Below, piece by piece: positions 37,370 through 46,414 of a stretch of 64,000 nt of DNA. The translations under genes and the position numbers were made by a program. The DNA is from Kurthia gibsonii. Its GTDB lineage: Bacteria > Bacillota > Bacilli > Bacillales_A > Planococcaceae. The DNA lies in the NCBI RefSeq assembly GCF_006539985.1, contig NZ_BJOB01000010.1, positions 22,046 through 86,045 on the forward strand, written 5' to 3'. The notes beneath the pieces were generated by a model that saw only the letters and a program-made list of their open reading frames with translations, did not search any database and was not told where the DNA came from. Position 1 is the stretch's first letter; the number at the start of each line of letters is the position of its first letter.

Positions 37370-37888
37370 CTACTGTTTCGACCAATAACGATACTGTCCT
37401 ACTAACATTTCCACAATTGGTTCAAACATCTGTGCACGATCAATTAATCCATCTGTAAATACACCAATCGCACCTGCGTGTTGTCTCGTATCTTGTTCTT
37501 TTGTGTAACGGTCCATAATGGGTCCAAGCTCTTCGCCTGCGATTAATGCTTGAACGATTTCAAGTGGAAGCGGAATTTGCGCACCTGCTGCTGTATAAGT
37601 ACGTTCCTTTGTTGCAAGAGCTGCCCAATTACATAAGTAGAGCTCTTTACCAATCCACTTCACACCGCCTTCTAAACCAAAGGCAAGGTCTGCTCTTGAT
37701 GTCTGTAACGTCTGCTTTGCTCGATTAATCGCACCAAGACGCGTTTCTTCATCTGAAAAAGGTTGTGCGCTTACACCTGAGTCTACATCATAGCCAGTGA
37801 TACTTGAAATTTCGATGAGTGTACGATTGACTACTGTTTCCACTGCTTTTAGTTTTGCTTTATTTTTTGTTCCTACTGCGATCTTCAC
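37370..37888 (-). CDS. DUF84 / YjjX-type non-canonical purine NTPase
   Basis: A 172-residue protein resembling the inosine/xanthosine triphosphatases that clean the nucleotide pool. Motifs are KIAVGTKNKAKLKAV at the N-terminus, DVDSGVSAQPFSDEET, and FGLEGGV. I place the start at the GTG 37888, 8 bases after AGGAG; the ATG eight codons upstream would place that site inside the gene. The fold and substrate class are established for E. coli YjjX but not tested here. Confidence 0.8.
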   Translation of the reverse strand: MKIAVGTKNKAKLKAVETVVNRTLIEISSITGYDVDSGVSAQPFSDEETRLGAINRAKQTLQTSRADLAFGLEGGVKWIGKELYLCNWAALATKERTYTAAGAQIPLPLEIVQALIAGEELGPIMDRYTKEQDTRQHAGAIGVFTDGLIDRAQMFEPIVEMLVGQYRYWSKQ

Positions 37889-37928
37889 ATTCACCACTCC
37901 TGCATCTTTCATGTAACTTAAAGAAATG

Positions 37929-37967
37929 AAAGAAGAAATCGCAACCGTTCACGACTTCTTCTTTCAA
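37929..37967 (-). terminator. Terminator of the M42 peptidase gene
   Basis: GAAAGAAGAAnTCG and CGAnnTCTTCTTTC arms on the minus strand followed by ATTTCTTT. It ends the ytoP transcript ahead of the DUF84 gene. Confidence 0.65.
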
Positions 37968-37973
37968 AGTTAT

Positions 37974-39047
37974 TTAACCATTTTGTTGAATTGTTTCCCA
38001 TGTTGTGCGGTCTGCATTACGTACAAGTGTCACGATTAATTCTTTTGCTGCATCAATATCGTCTGTATGAATAATTGAGGCATGTGTATGAATATAACGT
38101 GAACAAATACCAATAACAGAAGACGGTACACCATTATTTGAGATGTGTACATTTCCAGCATCTGTACCACCTGGTGATACAAAATATTGATATGGAATAT
38201 TGTTTGATTCTGCTGTATCTAAAATATATTCACGCATACCTTTATGTGTCACCATCGTACGATCAAAAATACGTAATAATGCCCCTTTACCTAACTGACC
38301 AAATTGATTACGGTCACCTGTTACATCATTTGCTGGACTTGCATCAAGCGCAAAGAATAAATCTGGTTTAATCATATTAGCAGAAACTTTTGCACCGCGA
38401 AGCCCTACTTCTTCCATTACATTCGCGCCTGAATATAATGTATTCGGTAATTTTTCATCTTTTACTTCTTTTAGAAGTTCAATTGCTAAACCACAGCCAT
38501 AGCGATTATCCCACGCTTTTGCCATGATTTTTTTTGGATTTGCCATTTGAACAAATTGACTTGTTGGAATAATCGATTGACCTGGTTTAATACCCATCGA
38601 CATTGCATCATCTTTATCATCTGCACCGACATCAATTAACATATTTTTAATTTCTGTCGGTTTTTTTGCCATCTCAGGTGTTAACAAATGTGGTGGTACC
38701 GAACTAATAACACCCGGAATCACACCTTGGTCGCCGTAAATATCAACGCGCTGTGCAAGCATCACTTGATTTGACCAACCACCTAATGGTTGGAAACGAA
38801 TCATACCGTTATCTGTAATTTGTGTTACCATGAACGCTACTTCATCCATATGTCCTGCTACTAAAATACGTGGCCCGTTCTCGTCACCCTTTTTTAATCC
38901 GAAAATCCCACCTAATTGATCTTGTACAATCTCATCAGCATACTTTGATAATTCCTCACGCATAAAAGCTCGAACTGCATGTTCATTACCAGGTGCACCT
39001 GGTAACTCTGTTAATGTTTTAAATAATTGTAATGTGTCTTGATTCAA
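37974..39047 (-). CDS. ytoP: M42-family aminopeptidase (YtoP)
   Basis: A cobalt/zinc glutamyl aminopeptidase-like enzyme of 357 residues that forms large tetrahedral assemblies in the family. Metal and catalytic motifs are [38 protein letters not shown] and the late [15 protein letters not shown] start behind AAGGGGG. Its position between the ytpP unit and divergent ytzB is the same as in B. subtilis. Confidence 0.93.
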   Translation of the reverse strand: MNQDTLQLFKTLTELPGAPGNEHAVRAFMREELSKYADEIVQDQLGGIFGLKKGDENGPRILVAGHMDEVAFMVTQITDNGMIRFQPLGGWSNQVMLAQRVDIYGDQGVIPGVISSVPPHLLTPEMAKKPTEIKNMLIDVGADDKDDAMSMGIKPGQSIIPTSQFVQMANPKKIMAKAWDNRYGCGLAIELLKEVKDEKLPNTLYSGANVMEEVGLRGAKVSANMIKPDLFFALDASPANDVTGDRNQFGQLGKGALLRIFDRTMVTHKGMREYILDTAESNNIPYQYFVSPGGTDAGNVHISNNGVPSSVIGICSRYIHTHASIIHTDDIDAAKELIVTLVRNADRTTWETIQQNG

Positions 39048-39219
39048 TGAAATAGCCCCCTTAATTACATAAGCAATACCCTTATTTTAATATTAATATT
39101 TCCAAAAAACCACTGATAGTTTCGAAAACCGTAATATTCGATACTGTTTTTAATACCATAATTCCCCTTATTTATGTTACACTAACAAAGAATAGAACTA
39201 ATAAGGGGGTATTCAAATT

Positions 39220-39537
39220 ATGAAAGCACGTGACTTTATAATTGGTGTTATTACAGGTGTAGCAGCTGCTTATGTCGTAAAAGAAGCGACGAAACGAGTG
39301 AATCCAAATCGCAATCCGAATGCCATTTTGGAAGAAATCAAGCAAGAGTTTAAAAAACAAGGACCAATCGATGGTTCGTGGATTTTCATGCAACCCGAAA
39401 CATTCTATAAAGAAGATATTCCAATCTCTGTTTATAAGGGTGGAATTTCACGCATCGAAAATGGTGAAAGCGTAAACTTTGAATTTGCTGCTGATAGTAA
39501 GAGTGGCGTCATCGTTGACTTAGTACGCGTCGCATAA
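39220..39537 (+). CDS. ytzB: YtzB, PepSY-like small membrane-anchored protein
   Basis: A 105-residue protein with an N-terminal membrane segment (about 6-21) and a small alpha/beta domain (GGISRIENGESVNFEFAAD). AAGGGGG precedes the ATG. It is conserved next to ytoP in Bacillales; function unknown. Confidence 0.85.
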   Translation: MKARDFIIGVITGVAAAYVVKEATKRVNPNRNPNAILEEIKQEFKKQGPIDGSWIFMQPETFYKEDIPISVYKGGISRIENGESVNFEFAADSKSGVIVDLVRVA

Positions 39538-39579
39538 TTTTTTATATGTAGCTGTTAGTCAACCTAACATTTTTACAAG

Positions 39580-39610
39580 GACACTCATGACTTCATGAGC
39601 GTCTTTTTTT
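39580..39610 (+). terminator. Terminator of ytzB
   Basis: GACnCTCATGA and TCATGAGCGTC arms plus seven T. Confidence 0.85.
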
Positions 39611-39616
39611 ATAACT

Positions 39617-39645
39617 AAAAAGAGAATGCGTAATTGCATTCTCAC
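39617..39645 (-). terminator. Terminator of ytnP
   Basis: GAGAATGCAAT and GCATTCTC arms followed by T's on the minus strand. Confidence 0.8.
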
Positions 39646-39652
39646 TTTAAAA

Positions 39653-40513
39653 TTATTGAACTGGATTTTTCTCTGTCACAACAAGCTCGTCAATGACTTC
39701 CTTACCTGTTGGGTCCCATTTAATCAGACGCTTATGTGCATCATGGTAGAAGCTCACGAAGTAACCGTTCTCAAGAATTTCTGATACAAGCTCATCTTTT
39801 GCAAAAACAGATGTCATTGGATAATCATCATATGCCAGTACCCACAGTGGATTTTGATGTGCATGTGTTGGCATTAAATCAGCCATATGAATAATTGTCT
39901 CGCCATTTTGTGATAAACGAATAATTGCATGACCGTCACTATGTCCGCCTGTATGCACCATTTGAATACCTTCAGCGACATCTAATGTATCTTCGTACGT
40001 CTGTACTTGATGAACGATTGGCTCCCAGTTCTCTTTCCAATATGTGTTTTGTGACCGAATATTCGGATTACGCATCTCATCCCATTCTACTTGTGTTGTG
40101 TAGATTGTCGCATTTGGAAAAACTGGAACAAGTTTTTCACCTTCATATTTTGTTAAACCACATGCATGGTCAAAATGAAGATGTGTCATTAATACATAAT
40201 CGATATCTGCAGGTGTTAAATTTAGTTTTGCTAAGTCTTCTTCAATATGTGATTGATCTGTTACACCGTAATTGCGTAGTTGTTTTTCTGTGAATTTGCC
40301 ATTACCTACACCTGAATCAATTAAATAATTTTTACCATCATATTGGATTAAAATTGGATGTGTTGGTAATTCAATTTGATTTTTGTCATTCACAGGGTAT
40401 TTTCTAGACCATAATGGTTTTGGCACTACCCCAAACATCGCCCCACCATCTAAAAATGTAACACCACCATTTAGCCACGTTAATGTCATATCATGAAATT
40501 TGTAAGAATCCAT
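39653..40513 (-). CDS. ytnP: Metallo-beta-lactamase fold lactonase YtnP
   Basis: A 286-residue MBL-fold hydrolase with [10 protein letters not shown] as the zinc site, HTGGHSDGH, and a C-terminal SFYHDAH. B. subtilis YtnP is a lactonase that quenches Streptomyces signalling and lets biofilms resist streptomycin-producing neighbours. The same activity is plausible but inferred from homology and place. A GGGG-rich site lies before the ATG. Confidence 0.88.
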   Translation of the reverse strand: MDSYKFHDMTLTWLNGGVTFLDGGAMFGVVPKPLWSRKYPVNDKNQIELPTHPILIQYDGKNYLIDSGVGNGKFTEKQLRNYGVTDQSHIEEDLAKLNLTPADIDYVLMTHLHFDHACGLTKYEGEKLVPVFPNATIYTTQVEWDEMRNPNIRSQNTYWKENWEPIVHQVQTYEDTLDVAEGIQMVHTGGHSDGHAIIRLSQNGETIIHMADLMPTHAHQNPLWVLAYDDYPMTSVFAKDELVSEILENGYFVSFYHDAHKRLIKWDPTGKEVIDELVVTEKNPVQ

Positions 40514-40593
40514 CTATTTATCCCCCTTGTTACGATTCGACTTCACTTCTATATTTTACCATAAAAAGCTCGAAAAAGTAATTATTTTCTTTT

Positions 40594-41211
40594 TTAAGTC
40601 GTGAAACCATCATTTTTCTTCGGGGAACGATAGCGTAAAAAGGCTTTTGCTTGAATGATAGACTTCTCAATACAGCGCTCAATTGCACAATCCTCTTGTA
40701 TCTCTTTTACGAGTAGTTTCACTAACTTCGCCTGATTTTCTAGAATAACCTGTAATTCTGGTGTCATCTGAGAAAGTTCAATATTTTCTACTAAATAATA
40801 TGTTTTAGTGCATAAATTTCTCATCAACATCTCATCATAGGCATGTTTCTCCATAATTTTACGTTTCCAAGCGTGTACATAATCTGTTAAAAAGCACGCC
40901 ACAACAAAACGTTCTTTTCTTGTAAAGCGATCTAAAATCATTAAATACATTTCGGTTTTTTCAATTTCTTGAATACAAAAAATATTCACCGTATGAGAAA
41001 AAGTTTTAATATGATCGATGATGAGACATTCTTCTTGACTAATTAATAGTAACCAATGATTAAAAACTGCTGCCCATGTATCCACTTCTGAATGAGTCAG
41101 ATTAAATGCCGGTTGTAAGTCGTGGTAGTCTTGTGAATACTGTTGGAATTCTTCGACCAATATAGGATCAATCATGAATAGACTATGCTCTACTGATAGT
41201 TCCCTATACAT
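40594..41211 (-). CDS. Hypothetical helical protein
   Basis: A 205-residue protein I do not recognise. It is soluble, mostly helical, with several cysteines (ECLII, NIFCIQ, NLCTKTYY, DCAIERC) and no membrane segment. GGAGG lies 8 bases before the ATG at 41211. It sits between ytnP and trmB, where B. subtilis has the unrelated ytmP phosphotransferase. Its base composition looks like its neighbours, so recent transfer is not suggested. Confidence 0.7.
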   Translation of the reverse strand: MYRELSVEHSLFMIDPILVEEFQQYSQDYHDLQPAFNLTHSEVDTWAAVFNHWLLLISQEECLIIDHIKTFSHTVNIFCIQEIEKTEMYLMILDRFTRKERFVVACFLTDYVHAWKRKIMEKHAYDEMLMRNLCTKTYYLVENIELSQMTPELQVILENQAKLVKLLVKEIQEDCAIERCIEKSIIQAKAFLRYRSPKKNDGFTT

Positions 41212-41242
41212 CACTAACGCCTCCAGTTCGTTAACAATCGCC

Positions 41243-41279
41243 TAAAAAAAATAGATAACGTATTCATCACGTTACCTAT
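41243..41279 (-). terminator. Terminator of trmB
   Basis: TAGGTAACG and CGTTATCTA arms followed by eight T on the minus strand. Confidence 0.85.
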
Positions 41280-41290
41280 TTTCTGTGTAT

Positions 41291-41944
41291 TTAATCTTTT
41301 TTTGTGATAAATTGTGCTTCAACGCGATAAATTGGCTGACCTTTTGCAGAGAATTTTTCTTCATACTCTGTCATGATATTATCGGCTGGGTTATCCGCAT
41401 GTAAATCAAGTGATACAAGCTTCAACTTCATACCGTAGTCTGTCATGCTAATTAATGAGTACTCAAATAAACCACGATTATCTGTTTTAAAATGAATTTC
41501 ACCATTATCTACTAATACCGCTTCGTATAATTTCAAGAACCCTTCATGCGTTAGACGACGTTTTGCATGACGAGATTTTGGCCATGGATCTGAGAAATTT
41601 AGGTATAAACGATCGACATCATTTTTTGAAAAATATTTTTCTAAATCTGCACCATTTACACGCAGTAGACGTAAATTCGATGGTGAACCTGCTTCTAGTG
41701 CTTTCTCACAAGCTTTCATCATAACGCTATCAAATAATTCAATACCGATATAATTCACCTCTGGATTAGCAAGTGCCATTCCTGTAACGAATTGTCCTTT
41801 ACCTGTTCCTACTTCGATGTGTAGCGGATGGTCATTACCGAATAATTCATTCCAGCGTCCACGATAATTTTCTGGATTTTGTACAACTATTTCAGGATGC
41901 GCATCTAAAAATTGTGGCGCATTTGGATTATTTCTAAGTCTCAA
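41291..41944 (-). CDS. trmB: tRNA (guanine-N7-)-methyltransferase
   Basis: It makes m7G46 in tRNA. The 217 residues show the SAM site [11 protein letters not shown], the catalytic motif [19 protein letters not shown], and the C-terminal [19 protein letters not shown] start with GAGGAAA upstream. Confidence 0.96.
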   Translation of the reverse strand: MRLRNNPNAPQFLDAHPEIVVQNPENYRGRWNELFGNDHPLHIEVGTGKGQFVTGMALANPEVNYIGIELFDSVMMKACEKALEAGSPSNLRLLRVNGADLEKYFSKNDVDRLYLNFSDPWPKSRHAKRRLTHEGFLKLYEAVLVDNGEIHFKTDNRGLFEYSLISMTDYGMKLKLVSLDLHADNPADNIMTEYEEKFSAKGQPIYRVEAQFITKKD

Positions 41945-42002
41945 GCGTATTTCCTCATTTCTTTTTTACTTATCATCTGTTCATTTTAAAGAAACTATTC
42001 AT

Positions 42003-42917
42003 TTAGTCAAGTGTGTTCACTGCTAATTGCCATTCATGTGGCATAATTTCGTAGTGGATTGTTTCACCGTACACAGTTTTGTCAATAAATTCACCATCAA
42101 CATGTCCATATACTTCACCGTGAATTGTCACGTCAAAAGAAGTTGCTTGCATCTGCTGTACTGCTTTAAACCGTGTATGTTTTCCAAAAAAGACAGTTCC
42201 AAAAATCAATAATAATTTCCACTTCGCAATATTATATACAATTGTTAGTTCAAGTAAATGATCATCTGCCTTGGATTGAGGTGAAATTTTCATTCCTCCA
42301 CCAAAATAAGGTTGATTACTTACTACGACAAAATAACATGATGCGTAAGTTTTTTCATTGTTTATTGTAAGATCAAATGGTGTAAAACGGATTAGTTCTT
42401 GAAAAACAATCCAAGCATAAGCTACTTTACCGAGAGAGAACCGATTCAATAGCTTTTTCAACTTAGATTGATTCGTACGATATGTGACAAGTGCATCAAA
42501 GCCAAATCCACCATTATTAATAAAAAGAGACTGTTTCGTTCCTTTTATGAGTTTTCCTAAATCCATCGGAACGACTTCATGGCGCAAAAGAAATTGTTCA
42601 ATCTGCTGTGCATTTTTAAACGTTGAATAAGCTCGACTAAAATCATTACCTGAACCGCCTTTTACCATACCGACAATTGCATGAGAATGGGCATGTGTAC
42701 CTTCAACTACTTCATGCATCGTCCCATCCCCACCAATTGCAATAAATAATATTTTTCGCTTATCTACCACATACTTTTCAACAATCTCCGCTGCATGTCC
42801 TGTGTAAGCAGTTCTCTCTAGCGTAACAGGAACCGTTAATTCTTTCATAATTTTTTCGCATTGTTTTTTAGCACGACCATGCCCTGCTTGTTCATTCACA
42901 ATAATGACAACTTCCAT
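42003..42917 (-). CDS. Diacylglycerol-kinase-family lipid kinase
   Basis: A 304-residue DAGK catalytic-domain protein. IAIGGDGTMHEVVEG is the nucleotide-binding motif and GGSGNDFSRA the second conserved loop; NNGGFGFDALVTY follows. It may phosphorylate diacylglycerol or a related lipid. I start it at the ATG 42917, two bases after the stop of the NERD-like gene, with GATGGGGA as ribosome site; the longer frame would overlap that gene. Confidence 0.85.
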   Translation of the reverse strand: MEVVIIVNEQAGHGRAKKQCEKIMKELTVPVTLERTAYTGHAAEIVEKYVVDKRKILFIAIGGDGTMHEVVEGTHAHSHAIVGMVKGGSGNDFSRAYSTFKNAQQIEQFLLRHEVVPMDLGKLIKGTKQSLFINNGGFGFDALVTYRTNQSKLKKLLNRFSLGKVAYAWIVFQELIRFTPFDLTINNEKTYASCYFVVVSNQPYFGGGMKISPQSKADDHLLELTIVYNIAKWKLLLIFGTVFFGKHTRFKAVQQMQATSFDVTIHGEVYGHVDGEFIDKTVYGETIHYEIMPHEWQLAVNTLD

Positions 42918-42919
42918 CG

Positions 42920-43906
42920 CTATTCCCCATCTGTAAACCATTCTGCACGCATAAATGACGTTGTTTGCATATGGTCTAGTAATAATTGTGCTGCTCTAAA
43001 TTGCGTGTGTTTCATCGGTGAGCGATGATTTTTTAATTGCTCAAACCACTGGTCATAATGTCTTCGATCAATAAACTGCACTCCATACGAAGAACCTGGA
43101 TAATCAATATATCCTCGTCTTGATAAAACAACTTTTTTAATACCTAGATGTAAATCATGGCGTTCAAAAAAGGGCTTTAAAAGACTTTCCATTCGATTCA
43201 AACCAATTAACGGATTGACAATATTTTTTGTTCGTTCACCAATTCGTTTCACCCAAAAGCGATCTGTGTTAATACCAGAGAATGTCGCACGTTCTTCCGC
43301 ATCAATCACTTGAATACAGTAACAATCTGTTGGTGTCAAAATCAAAATACCCAGTTCTACAGGTGCTTTTTTCACAAGCAGAATTGGTTCATATAATACA
43401 AAGAAAGTATCTGGTAACTGTTGTAATAATTCTTTTAAAAATCCGTCTCTTTGATAGCGCGGATCAATATTTGATTTTTCACGCATCGTCGTACTCGCCC
43501 AGTTTAGTTGAAAACCAAACAACTGGTCCAAATACATGCGACGTAAATCTTGAATGGTCTGCGGACGGTACAATAGGTTCGGCTCAAAAGCAAAGCCAAT
43601 ATCTTTTTCCTCTTCTTGTTTTGGTTTTTCAAAAATTTCCTCTTCATGATCATCATATTCAAAATCTTGTTTTCGTTTTTTAAACGGATTTAATTTTTTG
43701 AAAAATTTTTTAGGTGCCGATTCATCATCTTCCCAAAGAATTTCTTCCTCTTCTTCCCATGTCTCTTCAAAAAGTGGTTTCGTTTCCCACTCTTTTTTCA
43801 TGCGTTCCCACTTCGCCTGTTTCATTCGAATATATTGTGTTGGATAACGCGTCGCATCAACTTGATATCTCGAGATATAGTCTTGTAATTTAATAAGTTG
43901 TGCCAT
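42920..43906 (-). CDS. NERD-like domain protein
   Basis: A 328-residue protein with a very acidic then basic N-terminal third (EETWEEEEEILWEDDE, KKFFKKLNPFKKRKQD) and a C-terminal domain resembling NERD nuclease-related domains (LPDTFFVLYEPILLV, TPTDCYCIQVIDA). The canonical D and ExK residues are not clearly present, so nuclease activity is doubtful. Coupled to the lipid kinase downstream. AAGGAGAG precedes the ATG. Confidence 0.6.
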   Translation of the reverse strand: MAQLIKLQDYISRYQVDATRYPTQYIRMKQAKWERMKKEWETKPLFEETWEEEEEILWEDDESAPKKFFKKLNPFKKRKQDFEYDDHEEEIFEKPKQEEEKDIGFAFEPNLLYRPQTIQDLRRMYLDQLFGFQLNWASTTMREKSNIDPRYQRDGFLKELLQQLPDTFFVLYEPILLVKKAPVELGILILTPTDCYCIQVIDAEERATFSGINTDRFWVKRIGERTKNIVNPLIGLNRMESLLKPFFERHDLHLGIKKVVLSRRGYIDYPGSSYGVQFIDRRHYDQWFEQLKNHRSPMKHTQFRAAQLLLDHMQTTSFMRAEWFTDGE

Positions 43907-43941
43907 GTTGTTCTCTCCTTAACATTCATCCATTCATTTCT

Positions 43942-43983
43942 AAAAAAGAGATTGTCCTGCTATTTATTTCGGACAATCTCTCA
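43942..43983 (-). terminator. Terminator of dat
   Basis: GAGATTGTCC and GGACAATCTC arms, the latter followed by TTTTTT on the minus strand. Confidence 0.88.
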
Positions 43984-43988
43984 TATAT

Positions 43989-44837
43989 TTACATCATAAC
44001 TGCTGTTTTTACTTTTAATTCAAATGCTTGCTGTAGACGTCTCGTCCATTCACCTGGTAAGCCATCTGCAATGGGGCGACAATCTACTTCAATAATGGGT
44101 GTCACTTCGGAAGTAGTTGATGTAAGTAATAATTCATCCATTTCTAGAGCTTGTTCACAAGTCATCGCTTCTTCTACAACAGGTAGACCGATTTCTTCGC
44201 AGCATTGAATTAATACATGACGCGTAATGCCATTCAAAATATAATTATTGACCGGATGTGTATAAAGTACCCCATCTTTAATACCAAAAATATTCGAAGA
44301 AGAACCTTCTGTAATGACACCATTACGATGTAAAATCGCTTCATAGCAACCTTGCTCATGTGCTTTTTGCTTTGACAATACAGCGCCGAGTAAATTAAGT
44401 GATTTAATATCGCAACGTAACCAACGAATGTCCTCATCAAAAATTGCTCTAACACCACGTTGTAAATTTTGTAGAGGTCTATCACCTTGTTGCGTATATG
44501 CGACAAATGTTGGAGCTACATCACTCGGGAAAAAATGTGTACGACTTGCTACACCACGTGTAATTTGCATATACACATGCCCTTCTTCTAACTCATTTTC
44601 TTCAACTAAGTCATATAACATTTTGTGTAGTAAATCTTTTGTATAAGGAATAACGATTTGTAATTTTTCAGCGCATGTATAAAAACGGTCGATATGTTCT
44701 TTAATTGTGAACAACGAGCCATTATAAACTTTAATCACTTCATAAATTCCGTCACCAAACTGAAAACCGCGATCTTCTATGTGAATATGTGCATCTTCAG
44801 CTTGTATCATTTGATTATTTAATAAAATTGTACGCAA
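43989..44837 (-). CDS. dat: D-amino acid aminotransferase
   Basis: A fold-type IV PLP enzyme that interconverts D-alanine and D-glutamate, supplying wall precursors. With a TTG start at 44837 (behind GAGGAAGTGG) it has 282 residues, and the PLP lysine in RCDIKSLNLL falls at 145, the number known from the Bacillus sp. YM-1 enzyme. VDIED-like IHIEDRGFQFGDGIYEVIKVYNG and EGSSSNIFGI are typical. The ATG six codons upstream would overlap the ribosome site. Confidence 0.95.
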   Translation of the reverse strand: MRTILLNNQMIQAEDAHIHIEDRGFQFGDGIYEVIKVYNGSLFTIKEHIDRFYTCAEKLQIVIPYTKDLLHKMLYDLVEENELEEGHVYMQITRGVASRTHFFPSDVAPTFVAYTQQGDRPLQNLQRGVRAIFDEDIRWLRCDIKSLNLLGAVLSKQKAHEQGCYEAILHRNGVITEGSSSNIFGIKDGVLYTHPVNNYILNGITRHVLIQCCEEIGLPVVEEAMTCEQALEMDELLLTSTTSEVTPIIEVDCRPIADGLPGEWTRRLQQAFELKVKTAVMM

Positions 44838-45321
44838 AACTTTCCACTTCCTCATTTCTGTCTTCTTAGTTATTATGACAAATAATTTGCTCTTGTGAAA
44901 GATATCTTATATTTTATTGTGTTATTTCTAGTCTAAAAGTTATTTTTATAAATCATTACCTTTTTAAATTTATGTAAAATATTCATATGTAAAAAATTAC
45001 CTTATTCGTATTTTTAAATTTTTTTAATTAAAATAAATTTCAGTCCCAAATAAAATAGTTAAAAAATCAAAATAAAGCGAACTTTTCAGATATAAAACAT
45101 AGTAATTGTTCGTTTAATTCTTGTAAAGCTATTGTAAAAAAAGCTTTTTCTATACTTTTTTATGGAAAAATAGTGCATAATCCGTTATAATATGATTGTC
45201 AGATAATACTGACGAAAAAACCGAAAAGGGAGATGTCTAAGGCAAAATAAATTTCGCCTACAGATCGCAATTTCTATCGTCCGCTAGTCTTGAGAATATA
45301 AGATGAAGGAGTGGTTCACCA
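44838..45321 (+). promoter_or_regulatory. Long AT-rich gap with the ytzE promoter and structured leader
   Basis: There are 484 bases without a gene. The first 300 are very AT-rich and featureless. TATAAT at 45186-45191 is the best -10 for ytzE; its -35 is weak. The putative transcript then has GTCAG/CTGAC (45198-45213), an ATTT-rich GGC...GCC stem around 45240-45260, and a GC-richer stretch with AGATCGC and GCTAGTCT up to the GAAGGAG site. I cannot assign it to a known riboswitch class. Confidence 0.45.
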
Positions 45322-45543
45322 ATGAAACCAACAACTGATCGGATGCTTAACCGTATTAAAGATGTGTATAAATACATCCATGATAATGGAACTGTAACAA
45401 CACAGGATTTAGTCGACGAATTCGGCATCACTCCTCGCACCATTCAAAGAGATTTGAATGTGTTAGCCTTTAATGACTTAGTTGAAAGTCCATCTAGAGG
45501 TAAATGGACAACGACGCGTAAAAAAGTGAAAATGACATCTTAG
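45322..45543 (+). CDS. ytzE: YtzE, DeoR-type helix-turn-helix protein
   Basis: A 73-residue protein consisting only of a DeoR-type winged helix (IHDNGTVTTQDLVDEFGITPRTIQRDLNVLAF) without the sugar-phosphate-sensing domain. It may regulate by DNA binding alone or act as a partner. GAAGGAG lies 10 bases before the ATG. It is a stand-alone gene with long 5' and 3' flanks. Confidence 0.9.
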   Translation: MKPTTDRMLNRIKDVYKYIHDNGTVTTQDLVDEFGITPRTIQRDLNVLAFNDLVESPSRGKWTTTRKKVKMTS

Positions 45544-45550
45544 AAAGGTT

Positions 45551-45703
45551 ACAATGAGTTTTATCTCACACTGACTCATTGTATTGAGAAGCCAACAAGC
45601 CCTAAGAATAACATGCTGAGGCCAACTTCTCATATTACTCAAATCAACTATAATGAACTTGTAAAAAAGAATGACCCTGCTGCGTCGCGAGGTCATTCTT
45701 TTT
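45551..45703 (+). terminator. Structured ytzE 3' region and bidirectional terminator
   Basis: Three stems occur in a row: ACAATGAGT/ACTCATTGT (45551-45582), TGAGAAG/CTTCTCA (45585-45632), and the terminator AAAAAGAATGACC/GGTCATTCTTTTT (45663-45703). The last arm overlaps the stop and final codons of the convergent pseudouridine synthase gene, so one hairpin serves both units. Confidence 0.7.
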
Positions 45704-46406
45704 GTTTTAATTTTTCTATTTCTTCTGTTGTTAATTCTCTGTACTCGCCAAGCTCTAAATTTTCATCTAGTTCGAGTGGTCCCATCGATAAGCGCTTTAA
45801 GTATGTCACTGTTTTACCAACTGACTCGAACATACGCTTTACTTGATGAAACTTACCTTCTGAAATCTCGAGCTCAATTTCAGATTGTTCCCCAGCTTTT
45901 AAAATTTTTAGTTTTCCTGGTTTTGTATGATACCCATCTTCTAATGTCACGCCTTGTGAGAAAGCTTCAATATCAGCTTCGACTACTTCACCCTCAATTT
46001 GAGCATAATACACCTTTGGCACATGTTTTTTCGGAGACAAAAGATTATGTGATAATTGACCATCATTTGTAATGAGTAAAAAACCTTCTGTATCCTTATC
46101 TAAACGCCCAACAGGAAATGGTTTAAAATGTTGATGGAATGGATTTAATAAATCAATGACTGTTTGATCATACATATCTTCAGTTGCTGAAATAACGCCT
46201 GGTGGCTTGTTCATCATCAAGTAAATAAACTCTTGATAATGAACGCGCTCACCATAGACCATCACTTCTTGTTTTTCTGGATCGACATGTTTTGCTACAT
46301 CTTTCGTAACAACACCATCTACTTTTACCGCTTGGCTTTTTAATAGTGCTTTCACTTCTTTACGAGAGCCAAAACCCATATTCGATAATAATTTATCTAA
46401 GCGCAT
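45693..46406 (-). CDS. RsuA-family pseudouridine synthase (YtzG-like)
   Basis: A 237-residue 16S rRNA-type pseudouridine synthase: S4 domain at about 1-58 (RLDKLLSNMGFGSRKEVKALL) and catalytic domain with the aspartate in VGRLDKDTEGFLL. B. subtilis ytzG occupies this place. It follows ytgP by 8 bases and is probably cotranscribed with it. Its exact target uridine (E. coli RsuA makes Psi516) is inferred. Confidence 0.9.
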   Translation of the reverse strand: MRLDKLLSNMGFGSRKEVKALLKSQAVKVDGVVTKDVAKHVDPEKQEVMVYGERVHYQEFIYLMMNKPPGVISATEDMYDQTVIDLLNPFHQHFKPFPVGRLDKDTEGFLLITNDGQLSHNLLSPKKHVPKVYYAQIEGEVVEADIEAFSQGVTLEDGYHTKPGKLKILKAGEQSEIELEISEGKFHQVKRMFESVGKTVTYLKRLSMGPLELDENLELGEYRELTTEEIEKLKQKE

Positions 46407-46414
46407 ATTTCCTC

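Noticed and set aside
45258..45443. 61-codon minus-strand ORF opposite ytzE
   Set aside because: Shadow of the ytzE coding frame and leader; no ribosome site.
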